Positions 15,779-24,666 are shown, counted from the first letter of the stretch. The stretch is DNA of 64,000 nucleotides from CAWFQB01 sp965277875 (GCA_965277875.1 CBDIDV010000002.1:1922001-1986000), one strand, 5' to 3'. Numbers and translations are program-made. The notes: a model not told the origin generated them from the sequence alone.

Positions 15779-18444
15779 ACCATAAAGATCGTGAAGAACT
15801 CGAAAAGTGGATTGACATCATTACGGAAAAGGCCGTGGGGTACGGCCTCGATTGCTATCCCACGCATTTCGAGGTGGTTCCCGACCACGTCATTTACGAG
15901 TTGGGCAGTTACAGCCTGCCCGCCCGGTTTTCGCACTGGACGTTCGGGCGTGACTATCACCGCCAGAAGACCATGTTCGATTACGGCATGTCCAAGATCT
16001 ATGAGATCGTGTTCAATACCGATCCCTGTCAGGCGTTCCTGATGGACAGCAACAGCATGTTGTCGCATAAGTTCGTCGTGGCCCACGTCCTGGGCCACAA
16101 CGACTTTTTCAAGAACAACAACTACTTTGAGCATACGGATCGGCGCATGGTCGAAAAGGTGCGCCTGCACGCCAACCGCATCCGCAAGTACGAGGAAGAA
16201 CACGGCGCACAGGCGATTGAAGACTTTCTGGACGACGTGCTGAGTATCGAGGAGCATTTCGATACGGGCCTGACCACGAGTTTCCGGCGCAAGTCGCCCG
16301 AACAGCACGAGGCCGAGCGGGGCAAGCCCACACAGAACAAAACCGAGTACGACGACCTGTGGAGTCTGGGCGAAACGCCAAGCGGCCCGATCAAGCCCGG
16401 CGCGCGCAAGTTCCCGCCCGAACCCGACAAAGACCTCCTGGGATTCCTGCGCGATTATGCCCCGGAACTGGAAAAGTGGCAGCGCGACATCCTGAACATG
16501 ATCCGCGAGGAGATGATCTACTTTATCCCGCAGATGCGTACCAAGACCATCAATGAGGGCTGGGCCTGCGCCACGGGCGACTCGCTGCTCGTGACCGAAC
16601 AGGGACTAGTGCGCTTCGACAAGTTGGTAGAGGGCAAAATGCGGATGGATGTTGCGAGCGGCGGCGCGGGTGGGCAGCATCCTGTTACCGACTTTCACAT
16701 CGAGCGGCAGGTTCCCACGGTACGCATTACGACGCGGCGCGGGTACGTCATCGAAGGGGCGCACAAGCATCGGGTTCAGATGGACGGCGGCGAGTGGGCG
16801 TTTTTGTGCGACGTGCAGACAGGGCAGCGGGTGGCATTGGCAGCGGGAACCGAGGTGTGGCCGCAAGCGCCGGTTGTGATTGACCTGGAACCGACGCCAC
16901 GTGACGCGTCCCTATCCGATGTCGCGGCCACAGCCGAAACATCCCTGTGGACTGTTCTGCGCCACCGCGCAGGCAAACACACGCAAAAGGCGCAGGCAAT
17001 TGACGACGCGCTTATTCACCACGACTATCGCGCCGGACGCCTCAACAAGCATCTGAGTACGCGCAATGCTTTGCAGATCAACAAGCCTGTGCTGGATACC
17101 GCTCTGGCGCATATTATCGGCTGCTTCGTCGGCGACGGCAATGTCACCAAATCGGGCATCTGCATTACGTCAGGAGATGGGGAGTTCGCGCAGATGCTGA
17201 CGGCGCGGATCGAATGCGCGCTGGGCCTCAAAGCAAGCCTGCGGCCCGACCACACCCGCACCGGCAACCGCTGGCGTATCGAAGCGCATTCGCGGGAACT
17301 GCTGTGCCTGCTGGAACATCTGGGCATTGACCTGACTGCGAAGGCCCGCGCCAAGACCATACCCGATGCGGTTCTGCGCTCGCCGCGCCCGGTCGTCGCG
17401 GCCTTTCTGCGCGGCCTGTTTGATGCCGACGGGTACGCGGGCAAAGCGGGTGTGATCCTGTCTACATCCAGTGTGGAATTGGCGCGGCAGGTACAGATAT
17501 TGCTGCTCAACTTCGGCATTCTGTCGTCGCAGCGTCCGCAGGCGCAGGGCATCATCAATCTCGCAGTCACGGGCGTCTCGGCACGACGATTTCATACCGA
17601 GATCGGCTTTGACCTGGATCGCAAGCAGGACGCGCTGGACAAGTATGTTACTAACCGGCGATGGTTCCGGCGCGAGGACGCGAGCGACGAGATTGTATCC
17701 ATCGAACACCATACGAACGATGTGTACGACATTACGGTTGATGTGGCCCATGCCTACGTTGCGAACGGCTTTGTCAACCACAATTCGTTCTGGCATGAGC
17801 GCATCATGACGGATTTAGACCTGACGCCCCAGGAGCATCTGGAATTTCGGCGTCTGCACTCGTCCGTGCTGTCGCCGGGCAGCAAAATGTCCATCAACCC
17901 GTACTACGTGGGCTACAACATCTTCCGCGACATCGAGCGCAGGTGGAACGGCGAGGACGACGAGCATCAGCCGGAAACCAACTGGCGCGGCGAGACCCTT
18001 CCCCGCCCGGTCGGCGAGGGCATGAAGAAAATCTTCGAGGTGCGCCGCGACGAGGCCGATGTCACGTTCCTGCGCAAGTATCTCACGCAAAGCCTTGTCA
18101 ACCGCCTGGACATGTACACCTACAAAAAAGAGGAAGTCAATGGCGAGGACGCATGGGTCGTGCAGGAGACCGACTGGCGCAAGGTGCGCGATACCCTGCT
18201 GGACGGCATGACCAATTTCGGCATCCCCGTGATCTATGTCGAGGACGCCGATTACAACCGGCATGGCGAACTGCTCTTGCGCCACGCCTACGACGGCAAG
18301 CCGCTTGACCCGGATTATACGTCCCGCACCCTGCGCCACATCGCCAATATCTGGCGGCGTCCCGTCCATCTGCAAACCGAGCGCGAGGGCGAGACCGTCC
18401 TGTTATCGCACGACGGCGAGGAATTCAACCAGACAACGCTATGA
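15775..18444 (+). CDS. spoVR: SpoVR family protein interrupted by an in-frame intein
   Basis: Precursor of 889 residues against about 470-510 for normal SpoVR. Removing the intein (residues 265-670) leaves 483, the family length. SpoVR is a cytoplasmic protein needed for spore cortex formation in Bacillus and co-occurs with PrkA and YhbH; its chemistry is unknown. Landmarks are the N-terminal FSHWTFGRDYHRQK, YEIVFNTDPCQAFLMDSN and HVLGHNDFFKNN, then FIPQMRTKTINEGWA, which after splicing would join SFWHERIM to restore the conserved NEGWASFWH motif. The intein therefore interrupts the family's most conserved segment. ATG 15775 overlaps the upstream stop. Confidence 0.93.
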   Translation: MNHKDREELEKWIDIITEKAVGYGLDCYPTHFEVVPDHVIYELGSYSLPARFSHWTFGRDYHRQKTMFDYGMSKIYEIVFNTDPCQAFLMDSNSMLSHKFVVAHVLGHNDFFKNNNYFEHTDRRMVEKVRLHANRIRKYEEEHGAQAIEDFLDDVLSIEEHFDTGLTTSFRRKSPEQHEAERGKPTQNKTEYDDLWSLGETPSGPIKPGARKFPPEPDKDLLGFLRDYAPELEKWQRDILNMIREEMIYFIPQMRTKTINEGWACATGDSLLVTEQGLVRFDKLVEGKMRMDVASGGAGGQHPVTDFHIERQVPTVRITTRRGYVIEGAHKHRVQMDGGEWAFLCDVQTGQRVALAAGTEVWPQAPVVIDLEPTPRDASLSDVAATAETSLWTVLRHRAGKHTQKAQAIDDALIHHDYRAGRLNKHLSTRNALQINKPVLDTALAHIIGCFVGDGNVTKSGICITSGDGEFAQMLTARIECALGLKASLRPDHTRTGNRWRIEAHSRELLCLLEHLGIDLTAKARAKTIPDAVLRSPRPVVAAFLRGLFDADGYAGKAGVILSTSSVELARQVQILLLNFGILSSQRPQAQGIINLAVTGVSARRFHTEIGFDLDRKQDALDKYVTNRRWFRREDASDEIVSIEHHTNDVYDITVDVAHAYVANGFVNHNSFWHERIMTDLDLTPQEHLEFRRLHSSVLSPGSKMSINPYYVGYNIFRDIERRWNGEDDEHQPETNWRGETLPRPVGEGMKKIFEVRRDEADVTFLRKYLTQSLVNRLDMYTYKKEEVNGEDAWVVQETDWRKVRDTLLDGMTNFGIPVIYVEDADYNRHGELLLRHAYDGKPLDPDYTSRTLRHIANIWRRPVHLQTEREGETVLLSHDGEEFNQTTL
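16567..17784 (+). other. Intein with LAGLIDADG homing endonuclease in SpoVR (406 residues)
   Basis: Begins at Cys1 (CATGDSLLVTEQGLVRFDKL) and ends AYVANGFVNHN followed by extein Ser, so the class 1 splicing residues are present: Cys1, penultimate His, last Asn and +1 Ser. Block B reads YVIEGAHKHRVQMDGGEW, with Ala where Thr is common. The endonuclease part has two LAGLIDADG-type motifs: AHIIGCFVGDGNV (about intein residue 183) and FLRGLFDADGYAG (about 280). Block F is VYDITVDVAHAY. All splicing and endonuclease blocks are in frame with no stops, suggesting a functional bifunctional intein. Confidence 0.95.
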
Positions 18445-18460
18445 TGCCATCGAAAGCTGT

Positions 18461-18907
18461 ATGGAAAACTACATCGAATTAAAAGCGCGCGCTGAAAAGC
18501 GGATCGAGCTTGAAGTTTGCAACGGCTGCGACGCCTGCTGGCTGCGCTGCGCCCACGATGTACCCGCCAGCCATGACGAATGGGACGAGTTGCAAGACCA
18601 TATTGCCAATACGCCCGCAGTGGAACGCCTGCACATCGCAAACGTCGCCGCCCAGGACAAGACCGTTGACCTGGGCGACGATGTGACCGTGCAGATGTGC
18701 CGCTACTTCGACATGAACACGCATAACTGCGCCGTGTATGCCGCCCGCCCGCTCGTCTGTCGCCTGCTCGGCCATGTGGAGTGGATGCCCTGCCCCATCG
18801 AAAAAGTGCCTTCGCCCCTGCACACGCCCGACGCGCTGGCCCTGATGCAGTCCTATGCCCGCTTTGAACGCCGCACGTTTGCGGAATGGGAGGAGATGCA
18901 AGGGTAA
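18461..18907 (+). CDS. YkgJ-like cysteine-cluster protein
   Basis: 148 residues. Cysteines at 20, 23, 26 and 30 (CNGCDACWLRC) are followed by MCRYFDMNTHNCAVY and ARPLVCRLLGH, the pattern of the YkgJ/UPF0153 putative zinc- or iron-chelating family (CxxC..., C-x-Y near RP-x-C-R). It starts 16 bases after the spoVR stop, so it is likely the last gene of that transcript. No strong ribosome-binding site. The C-terminal residues EEMQG and the stop lie inside the left arm of a palindrome shared with the convergent gene. Confidence 0.8.
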   Translation: MENYIELKARAEKRIELEVCNGCDACWLRCAHDVPASHDEWDELQDHIANTPAVERLHIANVAAQDKTVDLGDDVTVQMCRYFDMNTHNCAVYAARPLVCRLLGHVEWMPCPIEKVPSPLHTPDALALMQSYARFERRTFAEWEEMQG

Positions 18908-18999
18908 AGGAAAAAGGAGAAAGGAGAAAGCCTGACGCCATTCATTTTGCGCGAACAGGCAAATGTAATTACACGTCACTTTCTCCTTTACCCTTGCAT
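18896..18999. repeat. Purine-rich intergenic palindrome overlapping two stop codons
   Basis: ATGCAAGGGTAAAGGA (from 18896) pairs with TCCTTTACCCTTGCAT (ending 18999). The left arm continues with repeated aaaggag words. Both convergent genes use it for their last codons: the plus gene ends ...MQG-stop and the minus gene ends ...MQG-stop. It probably acts as a bidirectional terminator. Confidence 0.85.
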
Positions 19000-19848
19000 A
19001 TATTCAATGCCCTGCGCGGCGGCGTCCGTTCCGAGTTCCAGGATGGCGGGTAGGGGCGCAAAGAGAGGATAGGCGCACAGGCGCAGCAGTCCGGCCCCGA
19101 TGGTTCCCTGCCCCGGAATGGCATGGCGGTCGCGATGACTGCCGCAGGCTTCGCGGGCGTCGTTGAGGTGCAGGACGCGCAAAAAGGGTGTCAGTCCCGC
19201 CGCGTTTATGGCGTCCGCAAGGCGCTCTGCCGCGTCGGGCGCGGCCAGGTCGGTTCCGGCGACGTGCAAATGGCATGTATCCAGCACAAACCCTAACTGT
19301 GCGGGACTGCCCCCCGACGCGCGCACGACGTTACCGATCTCCTCAATCGTCTGGCCGAGTTCGGTCCCCTCACAGCCGTTTTCGATCCACACCTGCGCGC
19401 CCGGTTTGAGTTTGCCCAGCACATCCGCCAGCTTTACGGCCAGCATGTTCAGCGCGTCCTCGCGGTTCGCATGACCCTTCTGGTAGCCGCCGTGGAAGCA
19501 CACGCCCTTTAGCCCCAGCGAAGCCGCGAGGTTGGCGTCCGCGATCAGGGCGTTGATGCTGCCATGCCGTATACGCGTGTCGGGCGAGGCGATGTTGGTA
19601 ATCAGGGACGCGTGTACCATGCCCCACACTGTCCGCTCATTATGCTGGTCGCCTGCCGTCAGTTCAGAAACGGCATCCGCCGCTGCTGCCGCCACATAAG
19701 CGGCCTGATCGTCAGCATCGGGAATGCCCACAGACGCCAGCCGCATCGGGTCGCGCAGTGTTGTTTGAAAAACCGAAGATGCTTGTGCAGACAACCGATA
19801 AGGAATGGTAGCGAGCGGCGGATCGAAATGGTAGCCGAAATCAGGCAT
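18988..19848 (-). CDS. nfo: Endonuclease IV-type AP endonuclease
   Basis: 286-residue TIM-barrel enzyme of the AP endonuclease family 2 (Xylose-isomerase-like fold), which nicks DNA at abasic sites in base-excision repair. Visible metal-ligand regions are VCFHGGYQ, WIENGCEG, FVLDTCHLHVAG and LHLNDAREACGSHRDRH followed by PGQGTIG, all characteristic of Nfo. Length is normal (about 280). ATG 19848 follows GGAGACATC. It converges with the YkgJ-like gene. No SOS-type site was identified in front of it. Confidence 0.92.
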   Translation of the reverse strand: MPDFGYHFDPPLATIPYRLSAQASSVFQTTLRDPMRLASVGIPDADDQAAYVAAAAADAVSELTAGDQHNERTVWGMVHASLITNIASPDTRIRHGSINALIADANLAASLGLKGVCFHGGYQKGHANREDALNMLAVKLADVLGKLKPGAQVWIENGCEGTELGQTIEEIGNVVRASGGSPAQLGFVLDTCHLHVAGTDLAAPDAAERLADAINAAGLTPFLRVLHLNDAREACGSHRDRHAIPGQGTIGAGLLRLCAYPLFAPLPAILELGTDAAAQGIEYMQG

Positions 19849-20372
19849 GATGTCTCCAAAACGGTTGACAGGCAGGGATATAGTGGGCAGAGCTTTCGCA
19901 GCGGTTGGTGTCGGATCAGGAACAACCCGCCGCCTCTTAGCTTCTTATTGAACAGCGTCTATGCCGTATCCTGCCCGCGAGCATATTTTTGCCTCTTACA
20001 ACAGCAGTATGCCCGCAGGAAAATACATACATAGCGACGAAATAAAGCAGTATAATAGTTGGCAGGCGCAGACGCGTTTTGATCTCGGCGGAATTGTCAA
20101 AGTATTGCAACGCACTGAAGTGCCTCGCTATGGGCGTTCCGCGCGCAGACCAGGAATCTATTGCGGGGGCAAAGACGAGGCACAATATCTTCGTTAAGAT
20201 TGCGCCAGTCAGTAAGACGAATACGTCTGTACGGTGTCACTTTTCAGTGTACAATCCGTATAGCAAATACATCCCCATTGCATTTCTATCCGCTCCCCCG
20301 GCGGCACATCCGATATTGATAGCGGGCAGGCGGTACGGCGACCGCGTAATGAACGGACGGCAGGAGAGTTTC
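19849..20372. other. Divergent intergenic region nfo / cellulase-like gene
   Basis: 524 bases without a convincing gene. A TATAAT hexamer is at 20051-20056 (plus strand) but its -35 is poor. The sequence between 20060 and 20372 reads open in the cellulase frame, but has no signal peptide-like or domain-like content and is treated as leader. Confidence 0.4.
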
Positions 20373-22802
20373 ATGGTTCTGACACAACGTTTTTATACCC
20401 GAAGGGCGCGAACAGTACGCCCTCTTATCGGCGTATGCGCCGCAACCGCGCTTGCCCCGCTGCTGTCCGGGTGCGCGGGGGCGGGTTTTGGCGACTTTAG
20501 CCGCTCCACGGGCGGCGACATCGGCAGCGGCTACAATAGTTCGCTTGCGGGCAGTGGGCGCGGCAGGCAGGACGGCACTACGACCGGCCAGGGACGCGGA
20601 ACCTTCCCGATGATCGCCACTTCGTTTAGGCTTGCCAGCGTTCCCGGCGACCCCTTCGACTACGAAAAAGTCAATGTGCAGGTGACGCTCAAGCAGGCAA
20701 ACGGCGCAAACGTAGACGTGCCCGCCTTTTACGACGGCGACAATACCTGGCGGATGCGCTATACGCCCGTCGCCCCCGGTACATACGCTGTGGCGAGCGT
20801 CAAGCTCAACGGCCAGCCCGCCCACGAAGAGAAACTGGAAAAGAAGGAGTGGACGGTTGCGGGCGACACGCAGCCCGGTTTCGTCCGCCTGGATCGGGGC
20901 GACCACACGCGCTTTATGTTCGACAATGGGGGCCGGTACTATCCCATCGGGCATAATCAGGCGTGGCACAGCGACGGCCTGCCCGATACGCCTGAACTAT
21001 TCGCCAAGATGCACGATGCGGGCGAAAACTGGTCACGTGTCTGGATGACGTATTGGGACGGCAAGAACCTCGATTGGCCTCAACCCGCCCCAACGGCAAA
21101 GACAGCGCAAATCAAAACCGACGCGGCCACGACAGACAAGACCAAAGACGCGGCGGACAAGGACGCCAAAAGCGCGGCGGATAAAAGCGCGACTGCTGCC
21201 GCTGTTCCCGCTGCGGCCATACACGTCAAATTAGGTGATATAGACCTGAGCGCGGCCAAGAAATGGGATGCCATCGTCGAAGGCGCGGAAAAGAACGGCA
21301 TTTACTTCCAGATGGTGCTGCAGCATCACGGCCAGTACGCCAGCAAAGAGGGCTTCAAGAACTCCAGCGGCGTTAATCCCAACTGTGAGGAGAACCCGTA
21401 CAACGTTAAGAACGGCGGCTTTCTTGCGTCGCCCGAAGAGTTCTTTACAAATGCGCAGGCCCGCGCCCTGACCAAGCGTAAACTGTACTACATTATGTCC
21501 CGGTGGGGCTACTCGCCCAACATCCTGGCCTACGAACTGTTCAACGAAGTGCAGTTTACGGACGCGGGCAAGGGCAAGCTGGACGATCAGATCGCGCTCT
21601 GGCATCGCGAGATGGCCCTGTTCCTGCGCCAGTTCGACGGCTACCGGCACTTGATCACCACGAGCAGCGCGCCCGCCATCGCCCTGAACAGCCCCATCTG
21701 GGAAACCGTGGATTACGTGCAGACGCACACCTATCCGTCCGACGTATTGAGCGCGTTGGGCGCAACCGAAACAAACGCCACGTATGGCGCAAAGCCCGTG
21801 AAAAAGTCGGACAAGGCCAGCTTTATCGGCGAGTACGGGCCGAGCAGCCTGACCGATGACGATGGCTCGGCCCTGCATCAGGGGCTATGGGCCAGCCTGA
21901 TGCGGAACAGCACCGGCGCGGCGCAGTATTGGGACTGGGTCAACGTCGAACAGCACAATCTATATTCGCACTTCAAGGCCGCGACCGGCTTTGTTACCGC
22001 GTCCGGTCTTGCCAGCCACGGTGGCCTGACCGCTACGACCCTTCAGGTGGACAGCCCGACCATGACCACGCTGCGCTTCGGGCCGGGCGGCGGGTTCGGC
22101 AAGGCCACGCAGGACGAGTTCGTTGTCGGCAAGGAGGGCGCTCCGCAGGGCATGGATCAGTACCCCACCTTCCTGCAAGGCACGAACCACCGCGACATGA
22201 TGCCCAAACCGCTCACGCTGCACGTTCGCTACCCCCAGGCCGGCACGTTCGGCGTCTCGGTCGCGCAGGTCTCGCGCCAGGGCGCACATCTTAAAATAAG
22301 CGTGGACGGCAAAGCCGTCGAAAAGAACTACACAGCCGGGGACGCCGATTACACGCCCAAATCCGACCAGCAGACGACGCAAATAGAAGTCACGCAGGGC
22401 GCGCACGACATCACGATTGAGAACACGGGCAAGGATTGGGCCGTTGTGCGCCAATTCGCCCTGAGCGGCTACACGACGGCATTGCAGGCCAACGCCCGCG
22501 TTGGCAAAGACTACGCCGTCGCCTGGGTCTACCACCGGGGCAACATCTACGAACCCCGCTCGCGTGAATCGGGCCTGGAAGCCGCAAGCGGCAAATTGCT
22601 GCTGACCGGGATGCAGGCAGGCAAGTATCGCTATACGTGGTGGGATACCTACGACGGCAAAGCCCTGAACGCGGATGACATCGCCATCAAGGACGCCAAA
22701 GAGGGAATAGAAGTGCCGACCCCGCCCGTCAAGTACGACGTGGCCCTGTACGTCACCAAAGCCGGTACGCCGCCCGCCCGCATCAAAACCGCAAAGAAGT
22801 AA
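20373..22802 (+). CDS. Cellulase-like lipoprotein with DUF5060 domain
   Basis: 809 residues. A lipoprotein signal with lipobox LLSGC (residues about 30-35) follows a basic start, so it is membrane-anchored outside the cytoplasm. ATG 20373 is chosen with AGGAG 6 bases upstream. The DUF5060-type Ig-like domain (about 70-155) is followed by a GH5-like catalytic barrel beginning FMFDNGGRYYPIGHNQAWHS. The acid/base Glu is in AYELFNEVQF (about 391) and the nucleophile Glu in FIGEYGPSS (about 486). The barrel contains an unusual K/D/A-rich stretch (about 240-285). The C-terminal beta domains are probably carbohydrate-binding. The substrate is likely a beta-glucan or similar polysaccharide; this is inferred from family only. 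Confidence 0.87.
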   Translation: MVLTQRFYTRRARTVRPLIGVCAATALAPLLSGCAGAGFGDFSRSTGGDIGSGYNSSLAGSGRGRQDGTTTGQGRGTFPMIATSFRLASVPGDPFDYEKVNVQVTLKQANGANVDVPAFYDGDNTWRMRYTPVAPGTYAVASVKLNGQPAHEEKLEKKEWTVAGDTQPGFVRLDRGDHTRFMFDNGGRYYPIGHNQAWHSDGLPDTPELFAKMHDAGENWSRVWMTYWDGKNLDWPQPAPTAKTAQIKTDAATTDKTKDAADKDAKSAADKSATAAAVPAAAIHVKLGDIDLSAAKKWDAIVEGAEKNGIYFQMVLQHHGQYASKEGFKNSSGVNPNCEENPYNVKNGGFLASPEEFFTNAQARALTKRKLYYIMSRWGYSPNILAYELFNEVQFTDAGKGKLDDQIALWHREMALFLRQFDGYRHLITTSSAPAIALNSPIWETVDYVQTHTYPSDVLSALGATETNATYGAKPVKKSDKASFIGEYGPSSLTDDDGSALHQGLWASLMRNSTGAAQYWDWVNVEQHNLYSHFKAATGFVTASGLASHGGLTATTLQVDSPTMTTLRFGPGGGFGKATQDEFVVGKEGAPQGMDQYPTFLQGTNHRDMMPKPLTLHVRYPQAGTFGVSVAQVSRQGAHLKISVDGKAVEKNYTAGDADYTPKSDQQTTQIEVTQGAHDITIENTGKDWAVVRQFALSGYTTALQANARVGKDYAVAWVYHRGNIYEPRSRESGLEAASGKLLLTGMQAGKYRYTWWDTYDGKALNADDIAIKDAKEGIEVPTPPVKYDVALYVTKAGTPPARIKTAKK

Positions 22803-22807
22803 GGATG

Positions 22808-22996
22808 AACCACGGGGACAAGGGGAACACGGGGAGAAGGCAAGAAGGGTTTTACCGCTGATTAAGCGGATGTGACGAATAAACGCGGAGGGGATGCTGA
22901 TTTATATGCCCTCCGCGTTCGTCTGTCTCGTCCGTGTCATCAGCGGTAAAAGCATCCCTTTGTTCTTCCCAGCGTTCCCCGTGTCCCCCGTGGTTT
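22808..22996. repeat. 189-bp intergenic palindrome with low-complexity arms
   Basis: Almost the whole gap between two convergent genes is one imperfect palindrome with arms of about 85 bases. ACCACGGGG...GGGGAAC, TTTTACCGCTGAT and AACGCGGAGG on the left meet their complements CCTCCGCGTT, ATCAGCGGTAAAA and GTTCCCCGTGT...CCGTGGT on the right. No coding potential. Likely a bidirectional transcription barrier. Confidence 0.9.
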
Positions 22997-22999
22997 ATC

Positions 23000-23749
23000 T
23001 TACTCCGGTTTTTGCGCGACACACAATATCGTGACGCCGAAGGGCAGGTTGGCGCGGCGGGCCAAGACGTTCTCCAGGGTGAACAGGCCGGTCAGCAGGC
23101 CGTTGAGGGGCGCGGGGAATAGAGGCATGGCGGCGCGGGGAGGATCGTGCGGTGGCCTGCGGGCGCTAAGATGACGCTGCAGGGACACGACCGGGTACAG
23201 GGCCGTCATAGTGTGCGAAAGTTTTTCCACGCGCAGGCCGGCCTCCATTACGCGCTCGGCGAGTTCGGGCCGGGCGTAGCGGCGATAGTGCATCAGGGCC
23301 GTGTCGTGTTCGCTCCACAGGTGGGCATACGCGGGAACCGTAGCGATAATACGGCCTCCCGGCTTGAGGACACGGCAGCACTCGCGCAGCGCGGCCCGGT
23401 CGTCACTGAGATGTTCCAGCACGTCCATCACGGTAATCAGGTCGAAGCGGCAAGCGGCAAGCGGCAGGCGCATGGCGTCCGCGCCCAGCAGATGCTTCAG
23501 GCCGCGACGTTGTGCAAATGCCAGCGCGAGCGGCGAGTAGTCCATCGAAACCACGTCCCCCCACCCCGTCAGACGCCCCGACATCGCTCCCGTGCCGCAG
23601 CCCATATCCAATATGGAAAGCGGGGCTGTCTGTGTACGCGCCGCGCCATACCGTGCCGCAATCAGCCCCTCGACCAGGCGATGCCGCCCGACAAACCACC
23701 AGTATGTGTCTTCCAGGCGGTACATCCGCTCATATTCGGCAGGGTTCAT
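23000..23749 (-). CDS. Class I SAM-dependent methyltransferase
   Basis: 249 residues. Motif I is SILDMGCGTGAMSGRL (about residues 45-60), then VVSMDYSPLALAFA, FDLITVMDVLEHLSDD and VLKPGGRIIATVPAY, the Methyltransf_11 pattern. The N terminus EYERMYRLEDTYWWFVGRH is typical of methyltransferases found beside polyprenol-linked glycosyltransferases. The gene lies directly after such a GT2 gene. No Shine-Dalgarno is seen before ATG 23749; the upstream bases belong to a palindrome. The substrate is unknown. Confidence 0.88.
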   Translation of the reverse strand: MNPAEYERMYRLEDTYWWFVGRHRLVEGLIAARYGAARTQTAPLSILDMGCGTGAMSGRLTGWGDVVSMDYSPLALAFAQRRGLKHLLGADAMRLPLAACRFDLITVMDVLEHLSDDRAALRECCRVLKPGGRIIATVPAYAHLWSEHDTALMHYRRYARPELAERVMEAGLRVEKLSHTMTALYPVVSLQRHLSARRPPHDPPRAAMPLFPAPLNGLLTGLFTLENVLARRANLPFGVTILCVAQKPE

Positions 23750-23757
23750 AGTAGGTA

Positions 23758-23829
23758 GATAATAGATAATAGATAATAATAGGGAACCGTCATGGCTATG
23801 GGGGTTCCTCCTGCCTATTATCTATTATC
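23758..23829. repeat. ATAG-rich palindrome overlapping a stop codon
   Basis: GATAATAGATAATAGATAAT...AGGGAACC (23758-23788) pairs with GGTTCC...CCTATTATCTATTATC (23803-23829). The right arm contains the stop codon of the GT2 gene, and the left arm ends just before the methyltransferase start. Same architecture as the other palindromes but built from a different word. Confidence 0.8.
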
Positions 23830-24666
23830 CTCCTCGTAACGGGTGGCGCGGATGCGGACGACGGTTTTTGCCATGCGGATAGCATCGCGCACAAAGCGCA
23901 CTTTGGAGCCTTCCATGTGCTGCCAGCGCACGGGAACCTCGGCGATGCGGTAGCCGAACACGCGCCTCGCAAGAAACAAGACCTCGACATCGAACGCGAA
24001 ATGATCCACCTGCGCCCGCCCAAAGATGCGCTGCGCGGCTAGGCGCGTGAACAGCTTGAAGCCGCATTGGGTGTCGCGTATGCCCGGCACGACAAGCGCC
24101 TGCACGATCTTGTTGAACGTCTTGCCGCCGAACTCCCGAAAGCGGGACTGCCGCTTGATAAGTTCCGAGCCTTCCACATCCCGCGACCCGATGGCGATGT
24201 CATAGCCCGCATCCAGCTTCGCGCTTAGTTTTTCCACTTCCTCAATCGGCGTCGCCAGGTCGGCGTCGCTGAACAGTATGCGGTCGCCCTCAGCCCTCAG
24301 AATGCCGTAGCGCACCGCGTAGCCCTTGCCCCGGTTGCCCGCATAAGACAGCAGGCGCACCTGCGAACGGTGGGCGGCGATAGGCTCCACGACCGCCAGG
24401 GTGTTGTCGCTGCTGCCGTCGCTTACAACCAGAATCTCATACGTATATGGCTGCGCGTCGAAATAGGCCAGCATCCGCTTTAGTGTGCTTCCAATCCGCG
24501 CCTCCTCATTGTAGGCGGGAACCACGATGGACAGCGCGGGGGCGTCAGGCGCGATTTCTTCCGACTGTTCGCTAAAATTGGCGTCTGCCACGTCTTTGCC
24601 AGCGCCGGATGGCTCGCGTATTTCATTCAAATTCACCGGCAGGTTTCCGGCAGGTTCAGCGCTCAC
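23818..24666 (-). CDS. Family 2 glycosyltransferase, polyprenol-phosphate type
   Basis: 282 residues. After an acidic 40-residue head come SIVVPAYNEEARIGSTLKRM, EILVVSDGSSDNT and RILFSDADLATP (DxD-type metal site), then IRDTQCGFKLFTRLAAQRI, matching dolichyl-phosphate beta-glucosyltransferase/DPM1-like enzymes that load a sugar onto a lipid carrier at the cytoplasmic membrane. There is no clear C-terminal membrane anchor. GTG 24666 is the start: GGAGGAG lies 7 bases before it. The following methyltransferase is probably in the same transcript. Confidence 0.9.
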   Translation of the reverse strand: MSAEPAGNLPVNLNEIREPSGAGKDVADANFSEQSEEIAPDAPALSIVVPAYNEEARIGSTLKRMLAYFDAQPYTYEILVVSDGSSDNTLAVVEPIAAHRSQVRLLSYAGNRGKGYAVRYGILRAEGDRILFSDADLATPIEEVEKLSAKLDAGYDIAIGSRDVEGSELIKRQSRFREFGGKTFNKIVQALVVPGIRDTQCGFKLFTRLAAQRIFGRAQVDHFAFDVEVLFLARRVFGYRIAEVPVRWQHMEGSKVRFVRDAIRMAKTVVRIRATRYEEDNR

